Source of the DNA: Odiellus spinosus
Lineage: Eukaryota; Arthropoda; Arachnida; Opiliones; Phalangiidae
Assembly: GCA_963920705.1 (NCBI GenBank)
Contig: CAWUCO010000090.1
Coordinates: forward strand, 372,001-436,000
DNA length: 64,000 nt
Reading direction: 5' to 3'
Position 1 is the stretch's first letter. The number at the start of each line of letters is the position of its first letter. Of the stretch, positions 10,659 to 24,400 are shown in pieces. The notes under the pieces were generated by a model. The model saw nothing but the letters and a program-made list of their open reading frames with translations. It searched no databases and was not told where the DNA came from. Both the position numbers and the translations under genes were made by a program.

Positions 10659-12189
10659 ATTTTTGAAAACTCTTATTATTTAAACTGTCCATTAATTGCT
10701 CTTTCGAATGACTTTGTTTTGTCTAAATTGCAAAATTGTGACAAATATAAAATTGGTTAAAATTAAGCAAAAACGCTTAAAAATCCAAGATTATTGGATT
10801 CAAATGGACACAAAACTTTTGATTTTTAAGCGATTTAGACAAAATTAAGACCACTCGAAAGAGCAAATATTGGTCTATCTGAAAATCAAGAGTTTTGGAA
10901 AATCCGTTGAAAAACATGGAAAATATGGACAATTCAAAAAACATCTAATATCAAAAAGCGAATTTTTAAAATCTGAAATTTGACTATTTTGATATTGTAT
11001 GATTTCTAGAATTGGCCATATTTTTCTTGTTTTTCAACGGATTTTCCAAAACTATTGTTTTTTAGATAGACCAAAATTTGGTCTTTCGAGTGGTCTTAAT
11101 TTTGTCTAAATCGCTTAAAATTCAAAAGTTTTGTGTCCATTTGAATCCAATAATCTTGGATTTTTAAGCGTTTTTGCTTAATTTTAACCAATTTTATATT
11201 TGTCACGTTTTGGCAATTTAGACAAAACCAAAGTCATTCGAAAGAGCAATTAATGGACAGTCTAAATAATAAGAGTTTTCAAAAATCCGTTGAAAAACAA
11301 GAAAAATATGGCCAATTCAAGAAATCATAGAATATCAAAATAGTCAAATTTCTGATTTTCAAAATTCGCTTTTTGATATTAGATGTTTTTTGAATTGTCC
11401 ATATTTTCCATGTTTTTCAACGGATTTTCCAAAACTCTTGTTTTTTAGATAGACCAAAATTTGGTCTTTCGAGTGGTCTTAATTTTGTCTAAATCGCTTA
11501 AAAATCAAAAGTTTTGTGTCCATTTGAATCCAATAATCTTGGATTTTTAAGCGTTTTTGCTTAATTTTAACCAATTTTATATTTGTCACAATTTTGCAAT
11601 TTAGACAAAACCAAAGTCATTCGAAAGAGCAATTAATGGACAGTCTAAATAATAAGAGTTTTCAAAAATCCGTTGAAAAACATGGAAAATATGGACAATT
11701 CAAAAAACATCTAATATCAAAAAGCGAATTTTGAAAATCTGAAATTTGACTATTTTGATATTGTATGATTTCTTGAATTGGCCATATTTTTCTTGTTTTT
11801 CAACGGATTTTCCAAAACTATTGTTTTTTAGATAGACCAAAATTTGGTCTTTCGAGTGGTCTTAATTTTGTCTAAATCGCTTAAAATTCAAAAGTTTTGT
11901 GTCCATTTGAATCCAATAATCTTGGATTTTTAAGCGTTTTTGCTTAATTTTAACCAATTTTATATTTGTCACAATTTTGCAATTTAGACAAAACCAAAGT
12001 CATTCGAAAGAGCAATTAATGGACAGTCTAAATAATAAGAGTTTTCAAAAATCCGTTGAAAAACAAGAAAAATATGGCCAATTCAAGAAATCATAGAATA
12101 TCAAAATAGTCAAATTTCAGATTTTCAAAATTCGCTTTTTGATATTAGATGTTTTTTGAATTGTCCATATTTTCCATGTTTTTCAACGG
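8607..12189. repeat. Array block with two symmetric-end K modules
   Basis: K modules start at 8607(-), 8990(-, B/B ends), 9373(+), 9756(-), 10139(-, B/B ends), 10522(+), 10904(+), 11287(-), 11670(+) and 12053(-). The linkers after each are +, -, -, +, -, -, +, +, +, then L- at 12190. The stretch L+ 8744 to K- 8990 is repeated at L+ 9893 to K- 10139 (offset 1,149 bp, three units). L+ 11041 carries the gtcacgttttggc variant in place of the usual gtcacaattttgc. The K string from 10904 to 12053 recurs as 62612 to 63761 at the far end of the window, including the ttctagaattgg marker in the first K. Confidence 0.88.
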
Positions 12190-14469
12190 ATTTTTGAAAA
12201 CTCTTATTATTAAGACTGTCCATTAATTGCTCTTTCGAATGACTTTGTTTTTGTCTAAATTGCAAAATTGTGACAAATATAAAATTGGTTAAAATTAAGC
12301 AAAAACGCTTAAAAATCCAAGATTATTGGATTCAAATGGACACAAAACTTTTGATTTTTAAGCGATTTAGACAAAATTAAGACCACTCGAAAGAGCAAAT
12401 ATTGGTCTATCTGAAAATCAAGAGTTTTGGAAAATCCGTTGAAAAACATGGAAAATATGGACAATTCAAAAATCATCTAATATCAAAAAGCGAATTTTGA
12501 AAATCTGAAATTTGACTATTTTGATATTCTATGATTTCTTGAATTGGCCATATTTTTCTTGTTTTTCAACGGATTTTCCAAAACTATTGTTTTTTAGATA
12601 GACCAAAATTTGGTCTTTCGAGTGGTCTTAATTTTGTCTAAATCGCTTAAAATTCAAAAGTTTTGTGTCCATTTGAATCCAATAATCTTGGATTTTTAAG
12701 CGTTTTTGCTTAATTTTAACCAATTTTATATTTGTCACATTTTTGCAATTTAGACAAAACCAAAGTCATTCGAAAGAGCAATTAATGGACAGTCTTAAAT
12801 AATAAGAGTTTTCAAAAATCCGTTGAAAAACAAGAAAAATATGGCCAATTCAAGAAATCATAGAATATCAAAATAGTCAAATTTCAGATTTTCAAAATTC
12901 GCTTTTTGATATTAGATGTTTTTTGAATTGTCCATATTTTCCATGTTTTTCAACGGATTTTCCAAAACTCTTGTTTTTTAGATAGACCAATATTTGCTCT
13001 TTCGAGTGGTCTTAATTTTGTCTAAATCGCTTAAAAATCAAAAGTGTTGTGTCCATTTGAATCCAATAATCTTGGATTTTTAAGCGTTTTTGCTTAATTT
13101 TAACCAATTTTATATTTGTCACAATTTTGCAATTTAGACAAAACCAAAGTCATTCGAAAGAGCAATTAATGGACAGTCTAAATAATAAGAGTTTTCAAAA
13201 ATCCGTTGAAAAACAAGAAAAATATGGCCAATTCAAGAAATCATAGAATATCAAAATAGTCAAATTTCAGATTTTCAAAATTCGCTTTTTGATATTAGAT
13301 GTTTTTTGAATTGTCCATATTTTCCATGTTTTTCAACGGATTTTTGAAAACTCTTATTATTAAGACTGTCCATTAATTGCTCTTTCGAATGACTTTGTTT
13401 TTGTCTAAATTGCAAAATTGTGACAAATATAAAATTGGTTAAAATTAAGCAAAAACGCTTAAAAATCCAAGATTATTGGATTCAAATGGACACAAAACTT
13501 TTGATTTTTAAGACCACTCGAAAGAGCAAATATTGGTCTATCTGAAAATCAAGAGTTTTGGAAAATCCGTTGAAAAACATGGAAAATATGGACAATTCAA
13601 AAAACATCTAATATCAAAAAGCGAATTTTGAAAATCTGAAATTTGACTATTTTGATATTCTATGATTTCTTGAATTGGCCATATTTTTCTTGTTTTTCAA
13701 CGGATTTTTGAAAACTCTTATTATTTAGACTGTCCATTAATTGCTCTTTCGAATGACTTTGGTTTTGTCTAAATTGCCAAAACGTGACAAATATAAAATT
13801 GGTTAAAATTAAGCAAAAACGCTTAAAAATCCAAGATTATTGGATTCAAATGGACACAAAACTTTTCAATTTTAAGCGATTTAGACAAAATTAAGACCAC
13901 TCGAAAGACCAAATTTTGGTCTATCTAAAAAACAATAGTTTTGGAAAATCCGTTGAAAAACAAGAAAAATATGGCCAATTCTAGAAATCATACAATATCA
14001 AAATAGTCAAATTTCAGATTTTAAAAATTCGCTTTTTGATATTAGATGTTTTTTGAATTGTCCATATTTTCCATGTTTTTCAACGGATTTTCCAAAACTC
14101 TTGATTTTCAGATAGACCAATATTTGCTCTTTCGAGTGGTCTTAATTTTGTCTAAATCGCTTAAAAATCAAAAGTTTTGTGTCCATTTGAATCCAATAAT
14201 CTTGGATTTTTAAGCGTTTTTGCTTTATTTTAACCAATTTTATATTTGTCACAATTTTGCAATTTAGACAAAACCAAAGTCATTCGAAAGAGCAATTAAT
14301 GGACAGTTTAAATAATAAGAGTTTTCAAAAATCCGTTGAAAAACATGGAAAATATGTACAATTCAAAAAACATCTAATATCAAAAAGCGAATTTTGAAAA
14401 TCTGAAATTTGACTATTTTGATATTCTATGATTTCTTGAATTGGCCATATTTTTCTTGTTTTTCAACGG
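12190..14469. repeat. Array block containing a 19-bp linker deletion
   Basis: Modules: L- 12190, K+ 12436, L+ 12573 (247 bp, extra T in gtcttaaataa), K- 12820, L+ 12957, K- 13203, L- 13340 (227 bp), K+ 13567, L- 13704 (gccaaaacgtg variant), K- 13950, L+ 14087 (gctttatttt variant), K+ 14333. In L- 13340 the text runs gatttttaag then accactcg. The 19 bp between two ttaag direct repeats are missing, with the remaining ttaag at 13508-13512. This is a replication-slippage type deletion. The orientation string is mirror-symmetric about the K- at 13203. Confidence 0.87.
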
Positions 14470-14776
14470 ATTTTTGAAAACTCTTATTATTTAGACTGTC
14501 CATTAATTGCTCTTTAGAATGACTTTGGTTGGATTTTTAAGCGTTTTTGCTTAATTTTAACCAATTTTATATTTGTCACAATTTTGCAATTTAGACAAAA
14601 TTGCAAAATTGTGACAAATATAAAATTGGTTAAAATTAAGCAAAAACGCTTAAAAATCCAAGATTATTGGATTCAAATGGACACAAAACTTTTGAATTTT
14701 AAGCGATTTAGACAAAATTAAGACCACTCGAAAGAGCAAATATTGGTTTATCTAAAAAACAAGAGTTTTGGAAAAT
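14470..14776 (-). repeat. L module enlarged by a fold-back (inverted duplication) insertion
   Basis: This L- is 307 bp instead of 246. After gactttggtt (14530), the usual 9 bp ttgtctaaa are replaced by 70 bp, which are the opposite-strand copy of the L middle (ggatttttaagcg ... tttagacaaaa, 14531-14600). The normal sequence then resumes at ttgcaaaattg (14601). The result is a near-perfect palindrome at 14529-14661, with arms of about 66 nt and one mismatched pair beside the centre (14595). Short shared bases (tt/gg) at the switch point suggest a template-switch origin. It is the only copy of this rearrangement in the window. Confidence 0.9.
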
Positions 14777-17594
14777 CCGTTGAAAAACATGGAAAATATG
14801 GACAATTCAAAAAACATCTAATATCAAAAAGCGAATTTTTAAAATCTGAAATTTGACTATTTTGATATTGTATGATTTCTTGAATTGGCCATATTTTTCT
14901 TGTTTTTCAACGGATTTTCCAAAACTATTGTTTTTTAGATAGACCAAAATTTGGTCTTTCGAGTGGTCTTAATTTTGTCTAAATCGCTTAAAATTCAAAA
15001 GTTTTGTGTCCATTTGAATCCAATAATCTTGGATTTTTATGCGTTTTTGCTTAATTTTAACCAATTTTATATTTGTCACAATTTTGCAATTTAGACAAAA
15101 CCAAAGTCATTCTAAAGAGCAATTAATGGACAGTCTAAATAATAAGAGTTTTCAAAAATCCGTTGAAAAACAAGAAAAATATGGCCAATTCAAGAAATCA
15201 TAGAATATCAAAATAGTCAAATTTCAGATTTTCAAAATTCGCTTTTTGATATTAGATGTTTTTTGAATTGTCCATATTTTCCATGTTTTTCAACGGATTT
15301 TCCAAAACTCTTGTTTTTTAGATAGACCAAGATTTGGTCTTTCGAGTGGTCTTAATTTTGTCTAAATCGCTTAAAAATCAAAAGTTTTGTGTCCATTTGA
15401 ATCCAATAATCTTGGATTTTTAAGCGTTTTTGCTTAATTTTAACCAATTTTATATTTGTCACAATTTTGCAATTTAGACAAAACCAAAGTCATTCGAAAG
15501 AGCAATTAATGGACAGTCTAAATAATAAGAGTTTTCAAAAATCCGTTGAAAAACATGAAAAATATGGCCAATTCAAGAAATCATAGAATATCAAAATAGT
15601 CAAATTTCAGATTTTCAAAATTCGCTTTTTGATATTAGATGTTTTTTGAATTGTCCATATTTTCCATGTTTTTCAACGGATTTTTGAAAACTCTTATTAT
15701 TTAAACTGTCCATTAATTGCTCTTTCGAATGACTTTGGTTTTGTCTAAATTGCAAAATTGTGACAAATATAAAATTGGTTAAAATTAAGCAAAAACGCTT
15801 AAAAATCCAAGATTATTGGATTCAAATGGACACAAAACTTTTGATTTTTAAGCGATTTAGACAAAATTAAGACCACTCGAAAGACCAAATTTTGGTCTAT
15901 CTAAAAAACAAGAGTTTTGGAAAATCCGTTGAAAAACATGGAAAATATGGACAATTCAAAAAACATCTAATATCAAAAAGCGAATTTTGAAAATCTGAAA
16001 TTTGACTATTTTGATATTCTATGATTTCTTGAATTGGCCATATTTTTCTTGTTTTTCAACGGATTTTTGAAAACTCTTATTATTTAGACTGTCCATTAAT
16101 TGCTCTTTCGAATGCCTTTGGTTTTGTCTAAATTGCCAAAACGTGACAAATATAAAATTGGTTAAAATTAAGCAAAAACGCTTAAAAATCCAAGATTATT
16201 GGATTCAAATGGACACAAAACTTTTGAATTTTAAGCTAATTAGACAAAATTAAGACCACTCGAAAGACCAAATTTTGGTCTATCTAAAAAACAATAGTTT
16301 TGGAAATTCCGTTGAAAAACAAGAAAAATATGGCCAATTCAAGAAATCATACAATATCAAAATAGTCAAATTTCAGATTTTAAAAATTCGCTTTTTGATA
16401 TTAGATGTTTTTTGAATTGTCCATATTTTCCATGTTTTTCAACGGGTTTTCCGAAACTCTTGATTTTCAGATAGACCAATATTTGCTCTTTCGAGTGGTC
16501 TTAATTTTGTCTAAATCGCTTAAAAATCAAAAGTTTTGTGTCCATTTGAATCCAATAATCTTGGATTTTTAAGCGTTTTTGCTTTATTTTAACCAATTTT
16601 ATATTTGTCACAATTTTGCAATTTAGACAAAACCAAAGTCATTCGAAAGAGCAATTAATGGACAGTTTAAATAATAAGAGTTTTCAAAAATCCGTTGAAA
16701 AACATGGAAAATATGGACAATTCAAAAAACATCTAATATCAAAAAGCGAATTTTGAAAATCTGAAATTTGACTATTTTGATATTCTATGATTTCTTGAAT
16801 TGGCCATATTTTTCTTGTTTTTCAACGGATTTTTGAAAACTCTTATTATTTAGACTGTCCATTAATTGCTCTTTAGAATGACTTTGGTTTTGTCTAAATT
16901 GCAAAATTGTGACAAATATAAAATTGGTTAAAATTAAGCAAAAACGCTTAAAAATCCAAGATTATTGGATTCAAATGGACACAAAACTTTTGAATTTTAA
17001 GCGATTTAGACAAAATTAAGACCACTCGAAAGAGCAAATATTGGTCTATCTAAAAAACAAGAGTTTTGGAAAATCCGTTGAAAAACATGGAAAATATGGA
17101 CAATTCAAAAAACATCTAATATCAAAAAGCGAATTTTTAAAATCTGAAATTTGACTATTTTGATATTGTATGATTTCTTGAATTGGCCATATTTTTCTTG
17201 TTTTTCAACGGATTTTCCAAAAGTATTGTTTTTTAGATAGACCAAAATTTGGTCTTTCGAGTGGTCTTAATTTTGTCTAAATCGCTTAAAATTCAAAAGT
17301 TTTGTGTCCATTTGAATCCAATAATCTTGGATTTTTAAGCGTTTTTGCTTTATTTTAACCAATTTTATATTTGTCACAATTTTGCAATTTAGACAAAACC
17401 AAAGTCATTCGAAAGAGCAATTAATGGACAGTTTAAATAATAAGAGTTTTCAAAAATCCGTTGAAAAACATGGAAAATATGGACAATTCAAAAAACATCT
17501 AATATCAAAAAGCGAATTTTGAAAATCTGAAATTTGACTATTTTGATATTCTATGATTTCTTGAATTGGCCATATTTTTCTTGTTTTTCAACGG
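14777..17594. repeat. Array block with 766-bp unequal-crossover duplication (first copy)
   Basis: K modules start at 14777(+), 15160(-), 15543(-), 15926(+), 16309(-), 16692(+), 17075(+) and 17458(+). The linkers after each are +, +, -, -, +, -, +, then L- 17595. K- 15543 has an altered A/B end (catgaaaaatatggcc). L- 16063 carries two rare changes, gaatgcctttgg and aagctaattag, that recur only in L- 57387 about 41 kb away. L+ 17212 is a hybrid: its left half has ccaaaagtattg as in L+ 17978 and its right half has gctttatttt as in L+ 16446. That is the joint expected of a 766-bp tandem duplication with both breakpoints inside L (copies roughly 16570-17335 and 17336-18101). Confidence 0.87.
14914..16308. 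repeat. Macro-palindrome around K- 15543
   Basis: The orientation string is symmetric about K- 15543-15679: L+ K- L+ [K] L- K+ L-. At module level it extends further, to K+ 14777 and K- 16309 and then to the L modules outside them (14470 and 16446). The central K has a mixed terminus (catgaaaaatatggcc) that makes its two ends more alike. Confidence 0.65.
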
Positions 17595-19509
17595 ATTTTT
17601 GAAAACTCTTATTATTTAGACTGTCCATTAATTGCTCTTTAGAATGACTTTGGTTTTGTCTAAATTGCAAAATTGTGACAAATATAAAATTGGTTAAAAT
17701 TAAGCAAAAACGCTTAAAAATCCAAGATTATTGGATTCAAATGGACACAAAACTTTTGAATTTTAAGCGATTTAGACAAAATTAAGACCACTCGAAAGAG
17801 CAAATATTGGTCTATCTAAAAAACAAGAGTTTTGGAAAATCCGTTGAAAAACATGGAAAATATGGACAATTCAAAAAACATCTAATATCAAAAAGCGAAT
17901 TTTTAAAATCTGAAATTTGACTATTTTGATATTGTATGATTTCTTGAATTGGCCATATTTTTCTTGTTTTTCAACGGATTTTCCAAAAGTATTGTTTTTT
18001 AGATAGACCAAAATTTGGTCTTTCGAGTGGTCTTAATTTTGTCTAAATCGCTTAAAATTCAAAAGTTTTGTGTCCATTTGAATCCAATAATCTTGGATTT
18101 TTAAGCGTTTTTGCTTAATTTTAACCAATTTTATATTTGTCACAATTTTGCAATTTAGACAAAACCAAAGTCATTCTAAAGAGCAATTAATGGACAGTCT
18201 AAATTATAAGAGTTTTCAAAAATCCGTTGAAAAACAAGAAAAATATGGCCAATTCAAGAAATCATAGAATATCAAAATAGTCAAATTTCAGATTTTCAAA
18301 ATTCGCTTTTTGATATTAGATGTTTTTTGAATTGTCCATATTTTCCATGTTTTTCAACGGATTTTCCAAAACTCTTGTTTTTTAGATAGAGCAATATTTG
18401 CTCTTTCGAGTGGTCTTAATTTTGTCTAAATCGCTTAAAAATCAAAAGTTTTGTGTCCATTTGAATCCAATAATCTTGGATTTTTAAGCGTTTTTGCTTA
18501 ATTTTAACCAATTTTATATTTGTCACAATTTTGCAATTTAGACAAAACCAAAGTCATTCGAAAGAGCAATTAATGGACAGTTTAAATAATCAGAGTTTTC
18601 AAAAATCCGTTGAAAAACATGGAAAATATGGACAATTCAAAAAACATCTAATATCAAAAAGCGAATTTTGAAAATCTGAAATTTGACTATTTTGATATTC
18701 TATGATTTCTTGAATTGGCCATATTTTTCTTGTTTTTCAACGGATTTTTGAAAACTCTTATTATTTAGACTGTCCATTAATTGCTCTTTCGAATGACTTT
18801 GGTTTTGTCTAAATTGCAAAATTGTGACAAATATAAAATTGGTTAAAATTAAGCAAAAACGCTTAAAAATCCAAGATTATTGGATTCAAATGGACACAAA
18901 ACTTTTGAATTTTAAGCGATTTAGACAAAATTAAGACCACTCGAAAGACCAAATTTTGGTCTATCTAAAAAACAATAGTTTTGGAAAATCCGTTGAAAAA
19001 CAAGAAAAATATGGCCAATTCAAGAAATCATAGAATATCAAAATAGTCAAATTTCAGATTTTCAAAATTCGCTTTTTGATATTAGATGTTTTTTGAATTG
19101 TCCATATTTTCCATGTTTTTCAACGGATTTTCCAAAACTCTTAATTTTCAGATAGACCAATATTTGCTCTTTCGAGTGGTCTTAATTTTGTCTAAATCGC
19201 TTAAAAATCAAAAGTTTTGTGTCTATTTGAATCCAATAATCTTGGATTTTTAAGCGTTTTTGCTTAATTTTAACCAATTTTATATTTGTCACAATTTTGC
19301 AATTTAGACAAAAACAAAGTCATTCGAAAGAGCAATTAATGGACAGTCTTAATAATAAGAGTTTTCAAAAATCAGTTGAAAAACAAGAAAAATATGGCCA
19401 ATTCAAAAAACATCTAATATCAAAAAGCGAATTTTGAAAATCTGAAATTTGACTATTTTGATATTCTATGATTTCTTGAATTGACCACATTTTTCTTGTT
19501 TTTCAACGG
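17595..19509. repeat. 1,914-bp higher-order repeat, copy 1
   Basis: Module string: L- 17595, K+ 17841, L+ 17978, K- 18224, L+ 18361, K+ 18607, L- 18744, K- 18990, L+ 19127, K+ 19373. Markers shared with copy 2 are cattctaaagagc in the first L+, gatagagcaatatttgctc in the second L+, gacaaaaacaaagtc and gtcttaataataag in the third L+, and B/B ends on the last K. The left end overlaps the 766-bp duplication of the previous block. Confidence 0.85.
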
Positions 19510-21423
19510 ATTTTTGAAAACTCTTATTATTTAGACTGTCCATTAATTGCTCTTTCGAATGACTTTGGTTTTGTCTAAATTGCAAAATTGTGACAAATAT
19601 AAAATTGGTTAAAATTAAGCAAAAACGCTTAAAAATCCAAGATTATTGGATTCAAATGGACACAAAACTTTTGAATTTTAAGCGATTTAGACAAAATTAA
19701 GACCACTCGAAAGAGCAAATATTGGTCTATCTAAAAAACATGAGTTTTGGAAAATCCATTGAAAAACATGGAAAATATGGACAATTCAAAAAACATCTAA
19801 TATCAAAAAGCGAATTTTGAAAATCTGAAATTTGACTATTTTGATATTGTATGATTTCTTGAATTGGCCATATTTTTCTTGTTTTTCAACGGATTTTCCA
19901 AAACTATTGTTTTTTAGATAGACCAAAATTTGGTCTTTCGAGTGGTCTTAATTTTGTCTAAATCGCTTAAAATTCAAAAGTTTTGTGTCCATTTGAATCC
20001 AATAATATTGGATTTTTAAGCGTTTTTGCTTAATTTTAACCAATTTTATATTTGTCACAATTTTGCAATTTAGATAAAACCAAAGTCATTCTAAAGAGCA
20101 ATTAATGGACAGTCTAAATAATAAGAGTTTTCAAAAATCCGTTGAAAAACAAGAAAAATATGGCCAATTCAGAAATCATAGAATATCAAAATAGTCAAAT
20201 TTCAGATTTTCAAAATTCGCTATTTGATATTAGATGTTTTTTGAATTGTCCATATTTTCCATGTTTTTCAACGGATTTTCCAAAACTCTTGTTTTTTAGA
20301 TAGAGCAATATTTGCTCTTTCGAGTGGTCTTAATTTTGTCTAAATCGCTTAAAAATCAAAAGTTTTGTGTCCATTTGAATCCAATAATCTTGGATTTTTA
20401 AGCGTTTTTGCTTAATTTTAACCAATTTTATATTTGTCACAATTTTGCAATTTAGACAAAACCAAAGTCATTCGAAAGAGCAATTAATGGACAGTTTAAA
20501 TAATAAGAGTTTTCAAAAATCCGTTGAAAAACATGGAAAATATGGACAATTCAAAAAACATCTAATATCAAAAAGCGAATTTTGAAAATCTGAAATTTGA
20601 CTATTTTGATATTCTATGATTTCTTGAATTGGCCATATTTTTCTTGTTTTTCAACGGATTTTTGAAAACTCTTATTATTTAGACTGTCCATTAATTGCTC
20701 TTTCGAATGACTTTGGTTTTGTCTAAATTGCAAAATTGTGACAAATATAAAATTGGTTAAAATTAAGCAAAAACGCTTAAAAATCCAAGATTATTGGATT
20801 CAAATGGACACAAAACTTTTGAATTTTAAGCGATTTAGACAAAATTAAGACCACTCGAAAGACCAAATTTTGGTCTATCTAAAAAACAATAGTTTTGGAA
20901 AATCCGTTGAAAAACAAGAAAAATATGGCCAATTCAAGAAATCATAGAATATCAAAATAGTCAAATTTCAGATTTTCAAAATTCGCTTTTTGATATTAGA
21001 TGTTTTTTGAATTGTCCATATTTTCCATGTTTTTCAACGGATTTTCCAAAACTCTTGATTTTCAGATAGACCAATATTTGCTCTTTCGAGTGGTCTTAAT
21101 TTTGTCTAAATCGCTTAAAAATCAAAAGTTTTGTGTCCATTTGAATCCAATAATCTTGGATTTTTAAGCGTTTTTGCTTAATTTTAACCAATTTTATATT
21201 TGTCACAATTTTGCAATTTAGACAAAAACAAAGTCATTCGAAAGAGCAATTAATGGACAGTCTTAATAATAAGAGTTTTCAAAAATCCGTTGAAAAACAA
21301 GAAAAATATGGACAATTCAAAAAACATCTAATATCAAAAAGCGAATTTTGAAAATCTGAAATTTGACTATTTTGATATTCTATGATTTCTTGAATTGGCC
21401 AAATTTTTCTTGTTTTTCAACGG
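19510..21423. repeat. 1,914-bp higher-order repeat, copy 2
   Basis: Same string as copy 1: L- 19510, K+ 19756, L+ 19893, K- 20139 (136 bp, one base lost in ccaattcagaaatc), L+ 20275, K+ 20521, L- 20658, K- 20904, L+ 21041, K+ 21287 (B/B ends). The last part of the string begins a third time at L+ 22190, K+ 22436 (B/B), L- 22573, K+ 22818, L+ 22955 (cattctaaagagc) and K- 23201. Fragments of the unit therefore continue beyond the second copy. Confidence 0.85.
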
Positions 21424-24400
21424 ATTTTTGAAAACACTTATTATTTAGACTGTCCATTAAATGCTCTTTCGAATGACTTTAGTTTTGTCTAAATTGCAAA
21501 ATTGTGACAAATATAAAATTGGTTAAAATTAAGCAAAAACGCTTAAAAATCCAAGATTATTGGATTCAAATGGACACAAAACTTTTGATTTTTAAGCGAT
21601 TTAGACAAAATTAAGACCACTCGAAAGACCAAATTTTTGTCTATCTAAAAAACAAGAGTTTTGGAAAATCCGTTGAAAAACATGGAAAATATGGACAATT
21701 CAAAAAACATCTAATATCAAAAAGCGAATTTTGAAAATCTGAAATTTGACTATTTTGATATTCTATGATTTCTTGAATTGGCCATATTTTTCTTGTTTTT
21801 CAACGGATTTTTGAAAACTCTTATTATTTAGACTGTCCATTAATTGCTCTTTCGAATGACTTTGGTTTTGTCTAAATTGCCAAAACGTGACAAATATAAA
21901 ATTGGTTAAAATTAAGCAAAAACGCTTAAAAATCCAAGATTATTGGATTCAAATGGACACAAAACTTTTGAATTTTAAGCGATTTAGACAAAATTAAGAC
22001 CACTCGAAAGACCAAATTTTGGTCTATCTAAAAAACAATAGTTTTGGAAAATCCGTTGAAAAACAAGAAAAATATGGCCAATTCAAGAAATCATAGAATA
22101 TCAAAATAGTCAAATTTCAGATTTTCGAAATTCGCTTTTTGATATTAGATGTTTTTTGAATTGTCCATATTTTCCATGTTTTTCAACGGATTTTCCAAAA
22201 CTCTTGATTTTCTGATAGACCAATATTTGCTCTTTCGAGTGGTCTTAATTTTGTCTAAATCGCTTAAAAATCAAAAGTTTTGTGTCCATTTGAATCCAAT
22301 AATCTTGGATTTTTAAGCGTTTTTGCTTAATTTTAACCAATTTTATATTTGTCACAATTTTGCAACTTAGACAAAAACAAAGTCATTCGAAAGAGCAATT
22401 AATGGACAGTCTTAATAATAAGAGTTTTCAAAAATCCGTTGAAAAACAAGAAAAATATGGCCAATTCAAAAAACATCTAATATCAAAAAGCGAATTTTGA
22501 AAATCTGAAATTTGACTATTTTGATATTCTATGATTTCTTGAATTGTCCACATTTTTCTTGTTTTTCAACGGATTTTTGAAAACTCTTATTATTTAGACT
22601 GTCCATTAATTGCTCTTTCGAATGACTTTGGTTTTGTCTAAATTGCAAAATTGTGACAAATATAAAATTGGTTAAAATTAAGCAAAAACGCTTAAAAATC
22701 CAAGATTATTGGATTCAAATGGACACAAAACTTTTGAATTTTAAGCGATTTAGACAAAATTAAGACCACTCGAAAGAGCAAATATTGGTCTATCTAAAAA
22801 ACAGGAGTTTGGAAAATCCTTTGAAAAACATGGAAAATATGGACAATTCAAAAAACATCTAATATCAAAAAGCGAATTTTGAAAATCTGAAATTTGACTA
22901 TTTTGATATTGTATGATTTCTTGAATTGGCCATATTTTTCTTGTTTTTCAACGGATTTTCCAAAACTATTGTCTTTTAGATAGACCAAAATTTGGTCTTT
23001 CGAGTGGTCTTAATTTTGTCTAAATCGCTTAAAATTCAAAAGTTTTGTGTCCATTTGAATCCAATAATCTTGGATTTTTAAGCGTTTTTGCTTAATTTTA
23101 ACCAATTTTATATTTGTCACAATTTTGCAATTTAGACAAAACCAAAGTCATTCTAAAGAGCAATTGATGGACAGTCTAAATAATAAGAGTTTTCAAAAAT
23201 CCGTTGAAAAACAAGAAAAATATGGCCAATTCAAGAAATCGTAGAATATCAAAATAGTCAAATTTCAGATTTTCAAAATTCGCTTTTTGATATTAGATGT
23301 TTTTTGAATTGTCCATATTTTCCATGTTTTTCAACGGATTTTTGAAAACTCTTATTATTTAAACTGTCCATTAATTGCTCTTTCGAATGACTTTGGTTTT
23401 GTCTAAATTGCAAAATTGTGACAAATATAAAATTGGTTAAAATAAAGCAAAAACGCTTAAAAATCCAAGATTATTGGATTCAAATGGACACAAAACTTTT
23501 GATTTTTAAGCGATTTAGACAAAATTAAGACCACTCGAAAGAGCAAATATTGGTCTATCTGAAAATCAAGAGTTTTGGAAAATCCGTTGAAAAACATGGA
23601 AAATATGGACAATTCAAAAAACATCTAATATCAAAAAGCGAATTTTTAAAATCTGAAATTTGACTATTTTGATATTGTATGATTTCTAGAATTGGCCATA
23701 TTTTTCTTGTTTTTAGACGGATTTTCCAAAACTATTGTTTTTTAGATAGACCAAAATTTGGTCTTTCGAGTGGTCTTAATTTTGTCTAAATCGCTTAAAA
23801 TTCAAAAGTTTTGTGTCCATTTGAATCCAATAATCTTGGATTTTTAAGCGTTTTTGCTTAATTTTAACCAATTTTATATTTGTCACAATTTTGCAATTTA
23901 GACAAAACCAAAGTCATTCGAAAGAGCAATTAATGGACAGTCTAAATAATAAGAGTTTTCAAAAATCCGTTGAAAAACAAGAAAAATATGGCCAATTCAA
24001 GAAATCATAGAATATCAAAATAGTCAAATTTCAGATTTTCAAAATTCGCTTTTTGATATTAGATGTTTTTTGAATTGTCCATATTTTCCATGTTTTTCAA
24101 CGGATTTTTGAAAACTCTTATTATTTAAACTGTCCATTAATTGCTCTTTCGAATGACTTTGGTTTTGTCTAAATTGCAAAATTGTGACAAATATAAAATT
24201 GGTTAAAATTAAGCAAAAACGCTTAAAAATCCAAGATTATTGGATTCAAATGGACACAAAACTTTTTATTTTTAAGCGATTTAGACAAAATTAAGACCAC
24301 TCGAAAGACCAAATTTTGGTCTATCTAAAAAACAAGAGTTTTGGAAAATCCGTTGAAAAACATGGAAAATATGGACAATTCAAAAAACATCTAATATCAA

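Larger units (their letters stand above)
11807..14776. repeat. 3-kb macro-palindrome of module orientations
   Basis: Centred on K- 13203-13339, the string is mirror-symmetric from L+ 11807 to L- 14470: L+ K- L- K+ L+ K- L+ [K] L- K+ L- K- L+ K+ L-. It contains two size-altered linkers on its right side (227 bp and 307 bp), so the physical arms are unequal by about 40 bp. Confidence 0.7.
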
